Below, piece by piece: positions 51,499 through 58,934 of a stretch of 64,000 bases of DNA. The notes beneath the pieces are model-generated. The model was not told the origin of the DNA. It searched no databases and saw nothing but the letters and a program-made list of their open reading frames with translations. The stretch's first letter is position 1; each line of letters starts with the position of its first letter. A program made the translations under genes and the position numbers. Location: positions 62,001-126,000 of the forward strand of contig CAZRJC010000001.1 of assembly GCA_964600385.1 (NCBI GenBank), in the 5' to 3' direction. The DNA comes from DMER64 sp964600385. GTDB taxonomy: Bacteria; Bacteroidota; Bacteroidia; Bacteroidales; UBA932.

Positions 51499-52384
51499 AT
51501 ACAGTATCCTTCACCAAAAGGGCTGCCGCCCTATCGGGCAGGCAGGAGAGCAGATATACCGGTACGGTCTTAAGAATCAGGGAAATCATATGGCACAGAT
51601 GATCTTCAAAAAAGACATCTTTTAGAAAAGCGGGGGGAAACGAAGGATAGAGAGCTCCAAAAGCTCTGATGGTTGAAAGTTTGTCTAATGAGTTCGATGG
51701 ATATTGCTTTATGCGGACTATCGCTGCAACAGGATATTTTTCATCAAAGTACTTATTCCCTTTCCCGCTCCACGGAGATCCGTAAACATAAGGAACCGTA
51801 TCTTCCACACTAAGAACAGGGCTGTCGTCATTCAATATAAAGCTACCGGATATGTGCTGCAGCCACAGCCCGGTTTGAGTGCTTTTTCCCGTGCCGGATT
51901 CGCCCAGAAACAACACTGCACGTTCTTCGTATACAATAACCGAAGAATGAACGGGAGCAATATGGCGGGGAATACCAAAAAAAGCCACACACATCCATAT
52001 GGCAAATTTTATATGATGAGGCCGTACAAGTTGCTGCTGAACATGGCATTGAATATCCGCAGACCCACGCTGCATGATACATTCCAGGATACATTGTCCG
52101 CCGGGTTCTTCTATACTGAAAAAATAATTGTCCTCATTCCTTTGGAACCGGCACACCCCTCCGTCTATTTCAAAGGTACGAATCTGAATACTGTCCTCAG
52201 GATTACCTGCAATGGGCGAGTTTCCGTTTTCCAGTCTGATAATTATATTAAGATCTGAAATATTGTCTGTCTGTACATTGGAAAATATTCTGAAGCCCGG
52301 TAGTAATTTTGAAATAACCTCCGGTTTTTCGGTAATAATACAGACCGTATGCCCTGCAATACAATACGTTAACTTTTCTCCCAT
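51479..52384 (-). CDS. HPr kinase-like P-loop protein of a PqqD/ABC cassette
   Basis: A 301-residue protein with the HPr kinase/PEP-carboxykinase-like fold. HSSVIVYEERAVLFLGESGTGKST contains a Walker A at 161-169; LNDDSPVL and YGSPWSGKG follow. Similar HprK-related proteins occur in peptide-modification cassettes, where lasso-peptide kinases phosphorylate the product. The usual HPr signature is absent, so it is unlikely to control carbon uptake. ATG 52384 (MGEKLTYCIAG) overlaps the ABC transporter stop in TAATG, so it is coupled to that gene. Confidence 0.8.
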   Translation of the reverse strand: MGEKLTYCIAGHTVCIITEKPEVISKLLPGFRIFSNVQTDNISDLNIIIRLENGNSPIAGNPEDSIQIRTFEIDGGVCRFQRNEDNYFFSIEEPGGQCILECIMQRGSADIQCHVQQQLVRPHHIKFAIWMCVAFFGIPRHIAPVHSSVIVYEERAVLFLGESGTGKSTQTGLWLQHISGSFILNDDSPVLSVEDTVPYVYGSPWSGKGNKYFDEKYPVAAIVRIKQYPSNSLDKLSTIRAFGALYPSFPPAFLKDVFFEDHLCHMISLILKTVPVYLLSCLPDRAAALLVKDTVFNRSTD

Positions 52385-54051
52385 TAGCCCAAAGTAATGA
52401 CTCTGTCGCAAATGCTTAGCAAATTGTCATCATGTGATATGATAACCACCGTAACGTCCTGTTTATAAAAATCGGGATTCATTATGGTGGCGGCGATCTC
52501 TTTCTCTGTGTTCTTATCGAGCGACGAGGTAGGTTCATCCAGGAAAAACACATCGGCATCTTTATACAGCGCCCTGGCAATGGCAACCCGCTGTCTCTCA
52601 CCGCCCGAAAGCAGGCATCCGGCATCACCTATCCGGCTTTGAACACCCAGCGGCAAACTGTCTGCCAATCCTTTAAGCGACGCCCTATCAATGGCCCCGG
52701 ACAACCTTTTCTCATCTGCCTCCTGCGCCAGTACAATGTTTTGGGCAAGTGTAGCGTCCATTATGAAAATATCCTGCGACACATACCCGGCCCTTTTATG
52801 CCAGCGTGCCCTGTTTTGTGGGGAGAGCCTGGTATCGTCTATGAATATTTCACCCGATACAGGATCACAAAGGCCCAGCATCAGATAGACAAGAGTGCTT
52901 TTACCAACACCCGAGATGCCTTTAATACCTATTCTTTCACCTTTCCGGATAGTAAAAGACAGATCTTTTATGACCGGGTCCCTGTCTCCATAGCCAAAAC
53001 TCACGTTTTTAAAGGAGATCGTTTCGTTAAAGGGCAGTGGATCCAATAGAGTCTGATTTTCAGCATTCTTATCCTTTTCCTGCCTGATATTTTGAATATC
53101 AGCTTCGTTAATTATGTCCTTGGTATAACGGTTGGTACGTATGACGGCATAATTTGAAATCACAGACTTTGCTGACGGAAGTAATTTTAATGTTGCCAAG
53201 GCAAACATTCCCACTTCCACCAGAAGATTCCCTTTTCCATCATTCAGATAAAAACTGACAGCTATCACTCCGGTTATGACAACCATGACACCTATTTCAA
53301 TCATTCCCGATGCAGCACTCTTTATCCGGTCTGTCCTGATTTTTGAATCAGCAATTGTTTTCAGCCCGTGACCAAACAGGGCATACATCCCCGGGAAGGC
53401 GTTATTGACTGCCACCTCGGCATATCCACGGAAAGTTTCCAGGGTTATACGCCCCTGGTTTCGTTTCGCTTCAAAGTCCTCTTTTCCGGCCTTTTGCAGT
53501 TTGCCGCCCACCCTCGTCTGATACAGGACAACAAGGGGTACAAAAAGCAGTATTTCTGTTATCGCCACGTATACGTTCACCCAGGCAAGAGCACACAGAA
53601 TAAGTACAGAGAGCAGAATCTCTCCGGTTATTGTCAGGGCAGGTGACAACACATTGAACACATACGCATAACATACCGCATTGGTATTATGCGAAAGAAC
53701 GGGCGCCCTGTTTTCTTTTATGTAAAGAAGACCTTTGTCGAAGTAATACTTGAAAAGGAGGCCGGAATACCGGGTATATACTGACAGAAGGGACCTGTTC
53801 TTATAGATCCCTATCTTGTACAACAGAAAATTCTTAACCACCGTAAACAACACTACCAAACCGCATACAATTAGCAGGAATGTTCCGTAATCACTCACAT
53901 TCAGCAGGGTGTAAAAACGGTTAAGGTATTCATTGCCGCGTACTCCCCCCTCCTCCAGTAAAAGTAACAGCAGCGGTACAAACAATGCCAGTCCGGCGAG
54001 TTCAAGCAAAGCCCCCGAAATAGTGAGTAAAACCAGGCAAAGTTTTTTCAT
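52384..54051 (-). CDS. ABC transporter, fused permease and ATPase
   Basis: A 555-residue half-transporter. It has about six helices in the first 320 residues, then an ATPase with Walker A GIKGISGVGKSTLVYL, signature LLSGGERQRVAIARAL and Walker B VFFLDEPTSSLD. No C39 peptidase domain is present, so it would not itself cleave a leader peptide. It sits between PqqD and the HprK-like gene and probably exports the modified product. The start is set at ATG 54051 (MKKLCLVLLTISG), 7 bp after pqqD; an alternative ATG 9 codons upstream would overlap pqqD by 20 bp. Confidence 0.88.
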   Translation of the reverse strand: MKKLCLVLLTISGALLELAGLALFVPLLLLLLEEGGVRGNEYLNRFYTLLNVSDYGTFLLIVCGLVVLFTVVKNFLLYKIGIYKNRSLLSVYTRYSGLLFKYYFDKGLLYIKENRAPVLSHNTNAVCYAYVFNVLSPALTITGEILLSVLILCALAWVNVYVAITEILLFVPLVVLYQTRVGGKLQKAGKEDFEAKRNQGRITLETFRGYAEVAVNNAFPGMYALFGHGLKTIADSKIRTDRIKSAASGMIEIGVMVVITGVIAVSFYLNDGKGNLLVEVGMFALATLKLLPSAKSVISNYAVIRTNRYTKDIINEADIQNIRQEKDKNAENQTLLDPLPFNETISFKNVSFGYGDRDPVIKDLSFTIRKGERIGIKGISGVGKSTLVYLMLGLCDPVSGEIFIDDTRLSPQNRARWHKRAGYVSQDIFIMDATLAQNIVLAQEADEKRLSGAIDRASLKGLADSLPLGVQSRIGDAGCLLSGGERQRVAIARALYKDADVFFLDEPTSSLDKNTEKEIAATIMNPDFYKQDVTVVIISHDDNLLSICDRVITLG

Positions 54052-54058
54052 GGCAGCG

Positions 54059-54325
54059 TCAGATGCATAACCCGGCATTAACCATAGTTTTGGTCCAGGC
54101 ACTGGCATCGTCATACGCTTTGTTGCGGTCAATTCCGTAAGTCCTGATAAGGAGTTCCGCTACATCATCAACGCAGAAATCTTTTCCTTCCATGTTTTCC
54201 CACAGGTATTCTGCGGTAGTGTTAAAAACAACGACTTTTGTGAGGTCAACCCGGGTGGAGCTGCCGGTCACCAGCATTTTCTCTCCGGCAATGTCCCGTA
54301 GTTTATTATTCGGATTCAGTTTCAT
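54059..54325 (-). CDS. PqqD-family peptide-recognition protein
   Basis: An 88-residue winged-helix RRE (RiPP recognition element). The fold includes VVVFNTTAEYLWENMEG and CVDDVAELLIRTYGIDRNKA. Such proteins bind leader peptides and present them to modifying enzymes. It is first in a three-gene operon with the ABC transporter and HprK-like protein. No radical SAM enzyme, peptidase or short precursor ORF is seen within the window. Confidence 0.85.
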   Translation of the reverse strand: MKLNPNNKLRDIAGEKMLVTGSSTRVDLTKVVVFNTTAEYLWENMEGKDFCVDDVAELLIRTYGIDRNKAYDDASAWTKTMVNAGLCI

Positions 54326-54341
54326 AATTCACTTTGTGGAA

Positions 54342-54373
54342 TAAAGGTAAACTTATTTTGGTTTTATCACAAA
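54342..54373 (-). promoter_or_regulatory. Promoter of the PqqD operon, TTTG-N20-TACCTTTA
   Basis: On the minus strand TTTG (54373-54370) is spaced 20 nt from TACCTTTA (54349-54342), which is 7/8 of the -7 consensus and lies 16 nt before the start. It is the best-spaced Bacteroidetes-type promoter seen in the window. Confidence 0.55.
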
Positions 54374-54394
54374 TTTAGGCTCTCTCACAAATTT
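54367..54394. repeat. Direct repeat TCACAAATTT x2, 18 bp apart
   Basis: Identical decamers at 54367-54376 and 54385-54394 lie in the divergent region, one overlapping the -33 element of each promoter. This may be an operator shared by the PqqD and DUF134 operons. Confidence 0.5.
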
Positions 54395-54422
54395 TGTTTT
54401 TAAACATATGTTCTTAACTTTG
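54393..54422 (+). promoter_or_regulatory. Promoter of the DUF134/ORP-like operon, TTTG-N18-TAACTTTG
   Basis: TTTG at 54393-54396 and a perfect -7 box TAACTTTG at 54415-54422, 24 nt before ATG 54447. Confidence 0.55.
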
Positions 54423-54446
54423 TACGAAATTTTGATTTATATCATT

Positions 54447-54857
54447 ATGCCAAGACCAAAAAAACTGCGCAAGATCAATGGCATACCTCATTTCAAAGGC
54501 TTCAAACCCATTGGAGATCTGAACGAAGAGCCGCCTGTATTTTTGAATTTAGAAGAATATGAGGCTATCCGCCTGAGTGATTTTGAGTTTCTGGCTCAGG
54601 AAGAAAGTGCAAAGGCAATGAACGTTTCCCGTCCGACTTTTACCCGCATTTATGAAAGCGCCCGCCGCAAGGTGGCACTGGCTTTTGTAAAAGGAAGACC
54701 AATAGTTTTTGAAGGAGGAAAGATATATTTTGACAGCAAATGGTTTACCTGTCACCGCTGCGGCTGCTCTTTTAATATTCTGCATAACCAGACGACCGTC
54801 ATCAGATGCGCCCTGTGCGGTTCGGAAAACATTGAACAACATAAAAATCCATCGTAA
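54447..54857 (+). CDS. DUF134 family DNA-binding protein
   Basis: A 136-residue protein with an N-terminal MPRPKKLRKINGIPHFKGF, then LNLEEYEAIRLSDFEFLAQEESAKAMNVSRPTFTRIY, a helix-turn-helix of the DUF134 family. A C-terminal zinc ribbon (CHRCGCSF...CALCGSEN) is added. DUF134 proteins accompany orange-protein and NifX-like genes in anaerobes and probably regulate them. ATG 54447 is chosen by the family beginning. The stop overlaps the next start in TAATG. Confidence 0.88.
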   Translation: MPRPKKLRKINGIPHFKGFKPIGDLNEEPPVFLNLEEYEAIRLSDFEFLAQEESAKAMNVSRPTFTRIYESARRKVALAFVKGRPIVFEGGKIYFDSKWFTCHRCGCSFNILHNQTTVIRCALCGSENIEQHKNPS

Positions 54858-55168
54858 TGAAAGTAGCCATCACTTCTACGGGAAATACCCCCGGGTCCTT
54901 ACTTGACAGCCGCTTTGGCCGCTGTGCCTATTTTGTAATATACGACACTCAGAGCAAGTCAACTGAGTATATTCCCAATCCCAATAAAGACAGTCTGGAA
55001 GGAGCCGGTCCGGCATCTGTTCAGTTAGTTGCCTCAAAAGGAGTAGAAAAAGTAATTTCCGGAGAATTCGGGGTAAAAGTCAAATCGGTGTTTGACCGCC
55101 TTCAGATTCAACTGATCATGATCAAAGATCAGGAAAAAACAATTAAAGAGATATTAGATTTATTATGA
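54857..55168 (+). CDS. NifB/NifX-type dinitrogenase cofactor-binding-like protein
   Basis: A 103-residue protein of the dinitrogenase iron-molybdenum cofactor-binding family (RNase H-like fold, PF02579 type). It begins MKVAITSTGNTPGSLLDSRFGRCAYF, a typical start. No nif genes are nearby, so it is likely an orange-protein-like metal-cluster carrier. The 4-bp overlap (ATGA) with the next copy suggests coupled production of a pair. Confidence 0.88.
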   Translation: MKVAITSTGNTPGSLLDSRFGRCAYFVIYDTQSKSTEYIPNPNKDSLEGAGPASVQLVASKGVEKVISGEFGVKVKSVFDRLQIQLIMIKDQEKTIKEILDLL

Positions 55169-55500
55169 AAAGAATTGCCATTCCACTGGAAAACGGCCGT
55201 TTGTGTTCACACTTCGGCCATTGCGAACAGTTTGCCATCATTGATGTAGAAAACGAGACTATTACAAGTGAAGAGCTCGTTACTCCCCCGCCCCACGAGC
55301 CGGGCCTTTTGCCTGCGTGGCTCGCCCAAAAAAGTGTTACCGACGTCATTGCCGGTGGTATGGGACAACGGGCACTCGACCTGTTTGCCGCCCAGCAGAT
55401 AAATGTCAATGTAGGCGTACAACCAAAAAGCCCTGCCGATCTTGTTAAAGAATGGATTGACAAAACCCTGAAGACAGGAGCAAACGTTTGTGATCATTAA
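55165..55500 (+). CDS. NifB/NifX-type dinitrogenase cofactor-binding-like protein, second copy
   Basis: A 111-residue paralogue (MKRIAIPLENGRLCSHFGHCEQF start; GGMGQRALDLFAAQQINVNVG). It differs from the upstream gene and keeps HFGHCEQF, where the His/Cys may bind metal. It precedes two Fe-S MinD-type ATPases that probably assemble or insert the cluster. Confidence 0.88.
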   Translation: MKRIAIPLENGRLCSHFGHCEQFAIIDVENETITSEELVTPPPHEPGLLPAWLAQKSVTDVIAGGMGQRALDLFAAQQINVNVGVQPKSPADLVKEWIDKTLKTGANVCDH

Positions 55501-55509
55501 TAGCACAAT

Positions 55510-56382
55510 ATGAAAATCGCCATTGCCAGCGGCAAGGGAGGCACCGGAAAAACATTTGTATCCACTAATCTGTTCTTTTCCATCCAACAGGAAAAAATCC
55601 CTGTGACACTCATAGATTGTGATGCAGAAGAACCCAACGTGATGGAATTTTTTTCCGGAATACTTACGGAACAACATCCCATTATTCAAAAGATTCCGGT
55701 AATACACGAAGAATCTTGTACCTATTGCGACAAATGCCGGGAATATTGTAATTACAATGCCATAATATGTCTTCCTCAGGCAAAGCATATTCAGGTACTC
55801 GAAGATCTTTGTCACGATTGCGGAGCCTGCCTGGCCGCCTGTCAATACAATGCCATAACAGAAAAAGATAAAACACTGGGGCATGTCTCTGTTTATCGGC
55901 TTCCTTCCGGAACCATTATTGTAGAAGGCCGTTCAGACATCGGAGTATATTCCCCCGTTCCGGTTATAAAAGGAGCCATGAATCACCCCCTTCAGGAAGG
56001 GACCATACTCTTTGACGCCCCGCCGGGTATATCATGTCCCTTCATAGCCACTGCAGATACAGCCGATTATATCGTACTCGTCACAGAACCCACACCATTT
56101 GGGCTCAACGACCTGAAACTGTCCGTCCAGACATTGGACACACTGCAAAAACCATACGGAGTAATAATCAACAGATCCGGTCTGGGAGATAACAGTATCT
56201 ATGAATGGCTGGAAGAGAAAGGCATCCCGTTATTGGCAGAAATACCTTTTGACAAAGAAATTGCACGAGTCTATTCCGAAGGCGGGCTAATAGCAGAAAA
56301 GGACCCTGCTTTCAGAAACTTCTTTGTTAACCTTTTTAGAAAAATTCAAAACCATGCAGGAAATTGCCATTCTCAGCGGTAA
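55510..56382 (+). CDS. MinD/Mrp-type ATPase with inserted 4Fe-4S ferredoxin domain
   Basis: A 290-residue cytosolic P-loop ATPase (IASGKGGTGKTFVSTN, deviant Walker A) with an inserted ferredoxin domain at about 70-118: CTYCDKCREYCNYNAI and CHDCGACLAACQYNAI. The DAPPG motif appears near 160. Homologues work with orange-protein-like carriers in strict anaerobes. It overlaps the second ATPase by 29 bp and is likely its heterodimer partner. Confidence 0.9.
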   Translation: MKIAIASGKGGTGKTFVSTNLFFSIQQEKIPVTLIDCDAEEPNVMEFFSGILTEQHPIIQKIPVIHEESCTYCDKCREYCNYNAIICLPQAKHIQVLEDLCHDCGACLAACQYNAITEKDKTLGHVSVYRLPSGTIIVEGRSDIGVYSPVPVIKGAMNHPLQEGTILFDAPPGISCPFIATADTADYIVLVTEPTPFGLNDLKLSVQTLDTLQKPYGVIINRSGLGDNSIYEWLEEKGIPLLAEIPFDKEIARVYSEGGLIAEKDPAFRNFFVNLFRKIQNHAGNCHSQR

Positions 56383-57232
56383 GGGAGGAACGGGTAAGAC
56401 GAGCCTGGCTGCAGCTTTCGCCACACTGGGAAAAAACCTTGTGGTGGCCGATTGCGATGTAGATGCCGCCAATCTGTATCTTGTACTTCAACCCCGGGAC
56501 TATATCTGCGAACCGTTTATATCGGGACACAAAGCCCGTATTGACTACAACAGCTGTACCCAGTGCGGACTGTGCATGGAGTATTGCAGGTTTCAGGCGA
56601 TATCCGTCACAACCGATCCGGCATACCCTAAAGGGAAGATCACCATTTCACATACTGCCTGTGACGGTTGTAAATTATGTGCCAGGATTTGTCCCGCTCA
56701 ATCCATTTCCATGATTCCCAGCGACAAAAGTCAGTGGTTTGCAGGAAATTTCCGGAACGGGAAAATGATTCATGCCCGTTTGGCCCCCGGAGAAGAGAAT
56801 TCCGGGAAATTAGTAAGCCTGGTAAGGGAAAAAGCGCGGCAAACAGCTAAAGAAACCGGATGGAAAAGAATAATAATTGACGGGCCTCCCGGTACAGGTT
56901 GTTCCGCTATCGCTTCCATGACAGGAACAGATAAAGTGATTGTGGTCACCGAGCCTTCCCGTTCCGGATTCCACGATATGAAAAGGATCCTTGAACTGGT
57001 ACATCAATTCGGGATCCCTTCCTGTGTAGTCATAAACAAATACACTCTTAACGAAGGCTTCACGCGGATCATTGAAGACTGGTGTCTGGAAAACAACATT
57101 CCGGTAGCCGGCAAGATCTCATTCAGTCCTGATATTGTCCATGCCATGGTCAACTGTGCAAGCATTACCGAATGGAAGCCTTCATCAAAAACGGCCTCTG
57201 AAATAGAGGCCGTTTACAACAGGATTATTTAA
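56354..57232 (+). CDS. MinD/Mrp-type ATPase with inserted 4Fe-4S ferredoxin domain, second copy
   Basis: A 292-residue paralogue with LSGKGGTGKTSLAAAF, CTQCGLCMEYCRFQAI, CDGCKLCARICPAQSI and the IIDGPPGTGCSAIASMTGTD motif. ATG 56354 (MQEIAILSGKGG) is chosen because it sits directly before the P-loop, 29 bp inside the end of the previous gene. The final codons hold a hairpin that, on the other strand, acts as a probable terminator. The 3' end overlaps the convergent metallophosphoesterase by 4 bp. Confidence 0.9.
   Translation: MQEIAILSGKGGTGKTSLAAAFATLGKNLVVADCDVDAANLYLVLQPRDYICEPFISGHKARIDYNSCTQCGLCMEYCRFQAISVTTDPAYPKGKITISHTACDGCKLCARICPAQSISMIPSDKSQWFAGNFRNGKMIHARLAPGEENSGKLVSLVREKARQTAKETGWKRIIIDGPPGTGCSAIASMTGTDKVIVVTEPSRSGFHDMKRILELVHQFGIPSCVVINKYTLNEGFTRIIEDWCLENNIPVAGKISFSPDIVHAMVNCASITEWKPSSKTASEIEAVYNRII
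57187..57213 (-). terminator. Terminator of the metallophosphoesterase gene inside the ATPase 3' end
   Basis: The 9-bp stem ACGGCCTCT/AGAGGCCGT with loop GAAAT (57200-57204) is followed on the minus strand by TTTTT. It lies within the coding end of the convergent ATPase gene, so one hairpin serves two roles. Confidence 0.7.
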
Positions 57233-58908
57233 TTCGCCAGCTTCTTCTGCATCTCGGGACTCAGGGGAACAATCAGTTCCACATTGTGTGAAATGGGACC
57301 AGACCCTGGAAAAGGTTCCATAAGTTGGTAAATTTGCTGGGAAGCCATTGCCAGTGAGCGGGATACGGCTGCAAAGGGATTTTCTTCAATGTCAGGATCC
57401 ACGTTTGTGGCAAAAATGGACAAAGTCTTATCCTGGTTCAAAACGATATCAAAGAGACGGAACTGCTGAGGAAATTCCCTGAGAGATTTGGTTTCAACGC
57501 CCCAGAAACTATTTTCGGGATGAGCAGGATCGTTGGAAGGGAACGCTTTAACGGTATTCAGGTGACGGTGTCCCGATATCCACAGGATGAAATTCGGATA
57601 GGTCTTCAACTCCTCGATAAGTGCGCGTTCATACGCCTCGTCAAACCAGCCTACTTCCTCTCCAAAAGCAACGCCAATGGGAACGTGAGCTGCAATGATC
57701 ATGAGTTTTCCTTCTTTCTGTCCTGCCTGCAGTTGTTTTATGAGCCATTCATAACGCCCGTTCTTCAGTGAACCGTGTCCGTAAATGCGACTGTCATCGG
57801 AATCTTCCTGGGTATTATCCAGCACAATCACTTTAAGCGGCAGTCCCATTTTGGGAATATAAGAATAGCACCCTTTGAAACGGTTATCGGGATTGGCCTG
57901 TTCAAATCCGTGACCTGCAGGGAAAGAGGTTGAATTGTACATCTCTGCAATATATTCGTCAACCGTTATGGCACGACGGTCCCCATCCGCAGGGATTGTA
58001 GGAAATTCTGTCATCTGGGCAACAACGCCCTCACCAATGATCTCGCAGTTTACGGAATTTCCGGCAATAGCGCCGGTAGAAAAGGTTTCTTTATCCATGT
58101 CGGTCGGGTCGTCAGACAGGATATTCCCGATATGAAGTATTTGATCTCCAACGAGGACTCTCCGCAAACGATCGGTATAAGGTTTCGAGCCAATAAAGAA
58201 ATGGTCATGATTACCTACAACGGCATACCATGGAATCGTGGAATCAATTCCAACGGCATCAAAAGGATCCTGGTGGTCGTTGGCCGGTCCGGGAACAGGA
58301 TCATCATCGGCACCTGAATCGGGATTGACAGTCTTCCCGTCCAAAACATCAATGAACCACCTCAACTCATTGTATTGTCCGTTATTGGCCAAATCACCCA
58401 GCATGATGCCAAAATCCAGCGGATGACGTTTATGAATCTTGTTCACTGTATAAACAGCGGCATCGAGCACCTGGGTTGAATACATCATGGCCGGGGAATA
58501 AACCGATATGGCATTCAGACTAAGGTATTTGCGGAAGAATATAGCCTGGGCGGGAGATTCTTCGTCGGTAATATGGATGTCGGTAAAAGCGAAGAAACTC
58601 AATAAGGATTCCTCATTTTTTGCCAGTGAAGCGTTAAAACCTGCCGGCATCAGGTCAGTCTTCTTTTCAAAGGGAAGGCCTTCTCCGTAATGCCATTTTC
58701 CGTATCCTTTACTTTCAAAAGATGACGGGTCGGTAATTTCCGGCACATCACCTCCGGGAAGAGGATCTGCCTGAATTGTTCTTTCAACTGTAGTATAAGC
58801 CTTGGGCCAGAGAATATCCAACAAACTGTCGTGCTTGTCACATCCTGTGAGTGCTACGACAAAAAAACCCATAATTATGAATGGGTTGGGGGAAAAATGG
58901 TTTTTCAT
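57229..58908 (-). CDS. Metallophosphoesterase lipoprotein (TIGR03768-like)
   Basis: A 559-residue lipoprotein (lipobox VVALTGC, Cys at 23). The calcineurin-like motifs are SFFAFTDIHITD, IMLGDLANNGQYNEL, YAVVGNHDHFFIG, MIIAAHVPIG and WISGHRHLNTV, in order, binding two metals. The sequence resembles the TIGR03768 group of secreted phosphoesterases, whose substrate is not known. A perfect -7 box lies 4 nt before the start, and a terminator hairpin lies 16-42 bp past the stop. Confidence 0.87.
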   Translation of the reverse strand: MKNHFSPNPFIIMGFFVVALTGCDKHDSLLDILWPKAYTTVERTIQADPLPGGDVPEITDPSSFESKGYGKWHYGEGLPFEKKTDLMPAGFNASLAKNEESLLSFFAFTDIHITDEESPAQAIFFRKYLSLNAISVYSPAMMYSTQVLDAAVYTVNKIHKRHPLDFGIMLGDLANNGQYNELRWFIDVLDGKTVNPDSGADDDPVPGPANDHQDPFDAVGIDSTIPWYAVVGNHDHFFIGSKPYTDRLRRVLVGDQILHIGNILSDDPTDMDKETFSTGAIAGNSVNCEIIGEGVVAQMTEFPTIPADGDRRAITVDEYIAEMYNSTSFPAGHGFEQANPDNRFKGCYSYIPKMGLPLKVIVLDNTQEDSDDSRIYGHGSLKNGRYEWLIKQLQAGQKEGKLMIIAAHVPIGVAFGEEVGWFDEAYERALIEELKTYPNFILWISGHRHLNTVKAFPSNDPAHPENSFWGVETKSLREFPQQFRLFDIVLNQDKTLSIFATNVDPDIEENPFAAVSRSLAMASQQIYQLMEPFPGSGPISHNVELIVPLSPEMQKKLAN

Positions 58909-58912
58909 AGTT

Positions 58913-58920
58913 CAAATTTA
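58913..58920 (-). promoter_or_regulatory. -7 box TAAATTTG for the metallophosphoesterase gene
   Basis: A perfect TAnnTTTG on the minus strand, 4 nt before the ATG at 58908. It suggests a leaderless mRNA. Confidence 0.45.
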
Positions 58921-58934
58921 TTCTGTAAAAGTAA

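Noticed and set aside
54857..55500. Nitrogen-fixation genes (nifX/nifB)
   Set aside because: Only the small cofactor-binding fold is present, with DUF134 and MinD-type ATPases, and no nitrogenase genes. This fits an orange-protein-like cluster better.
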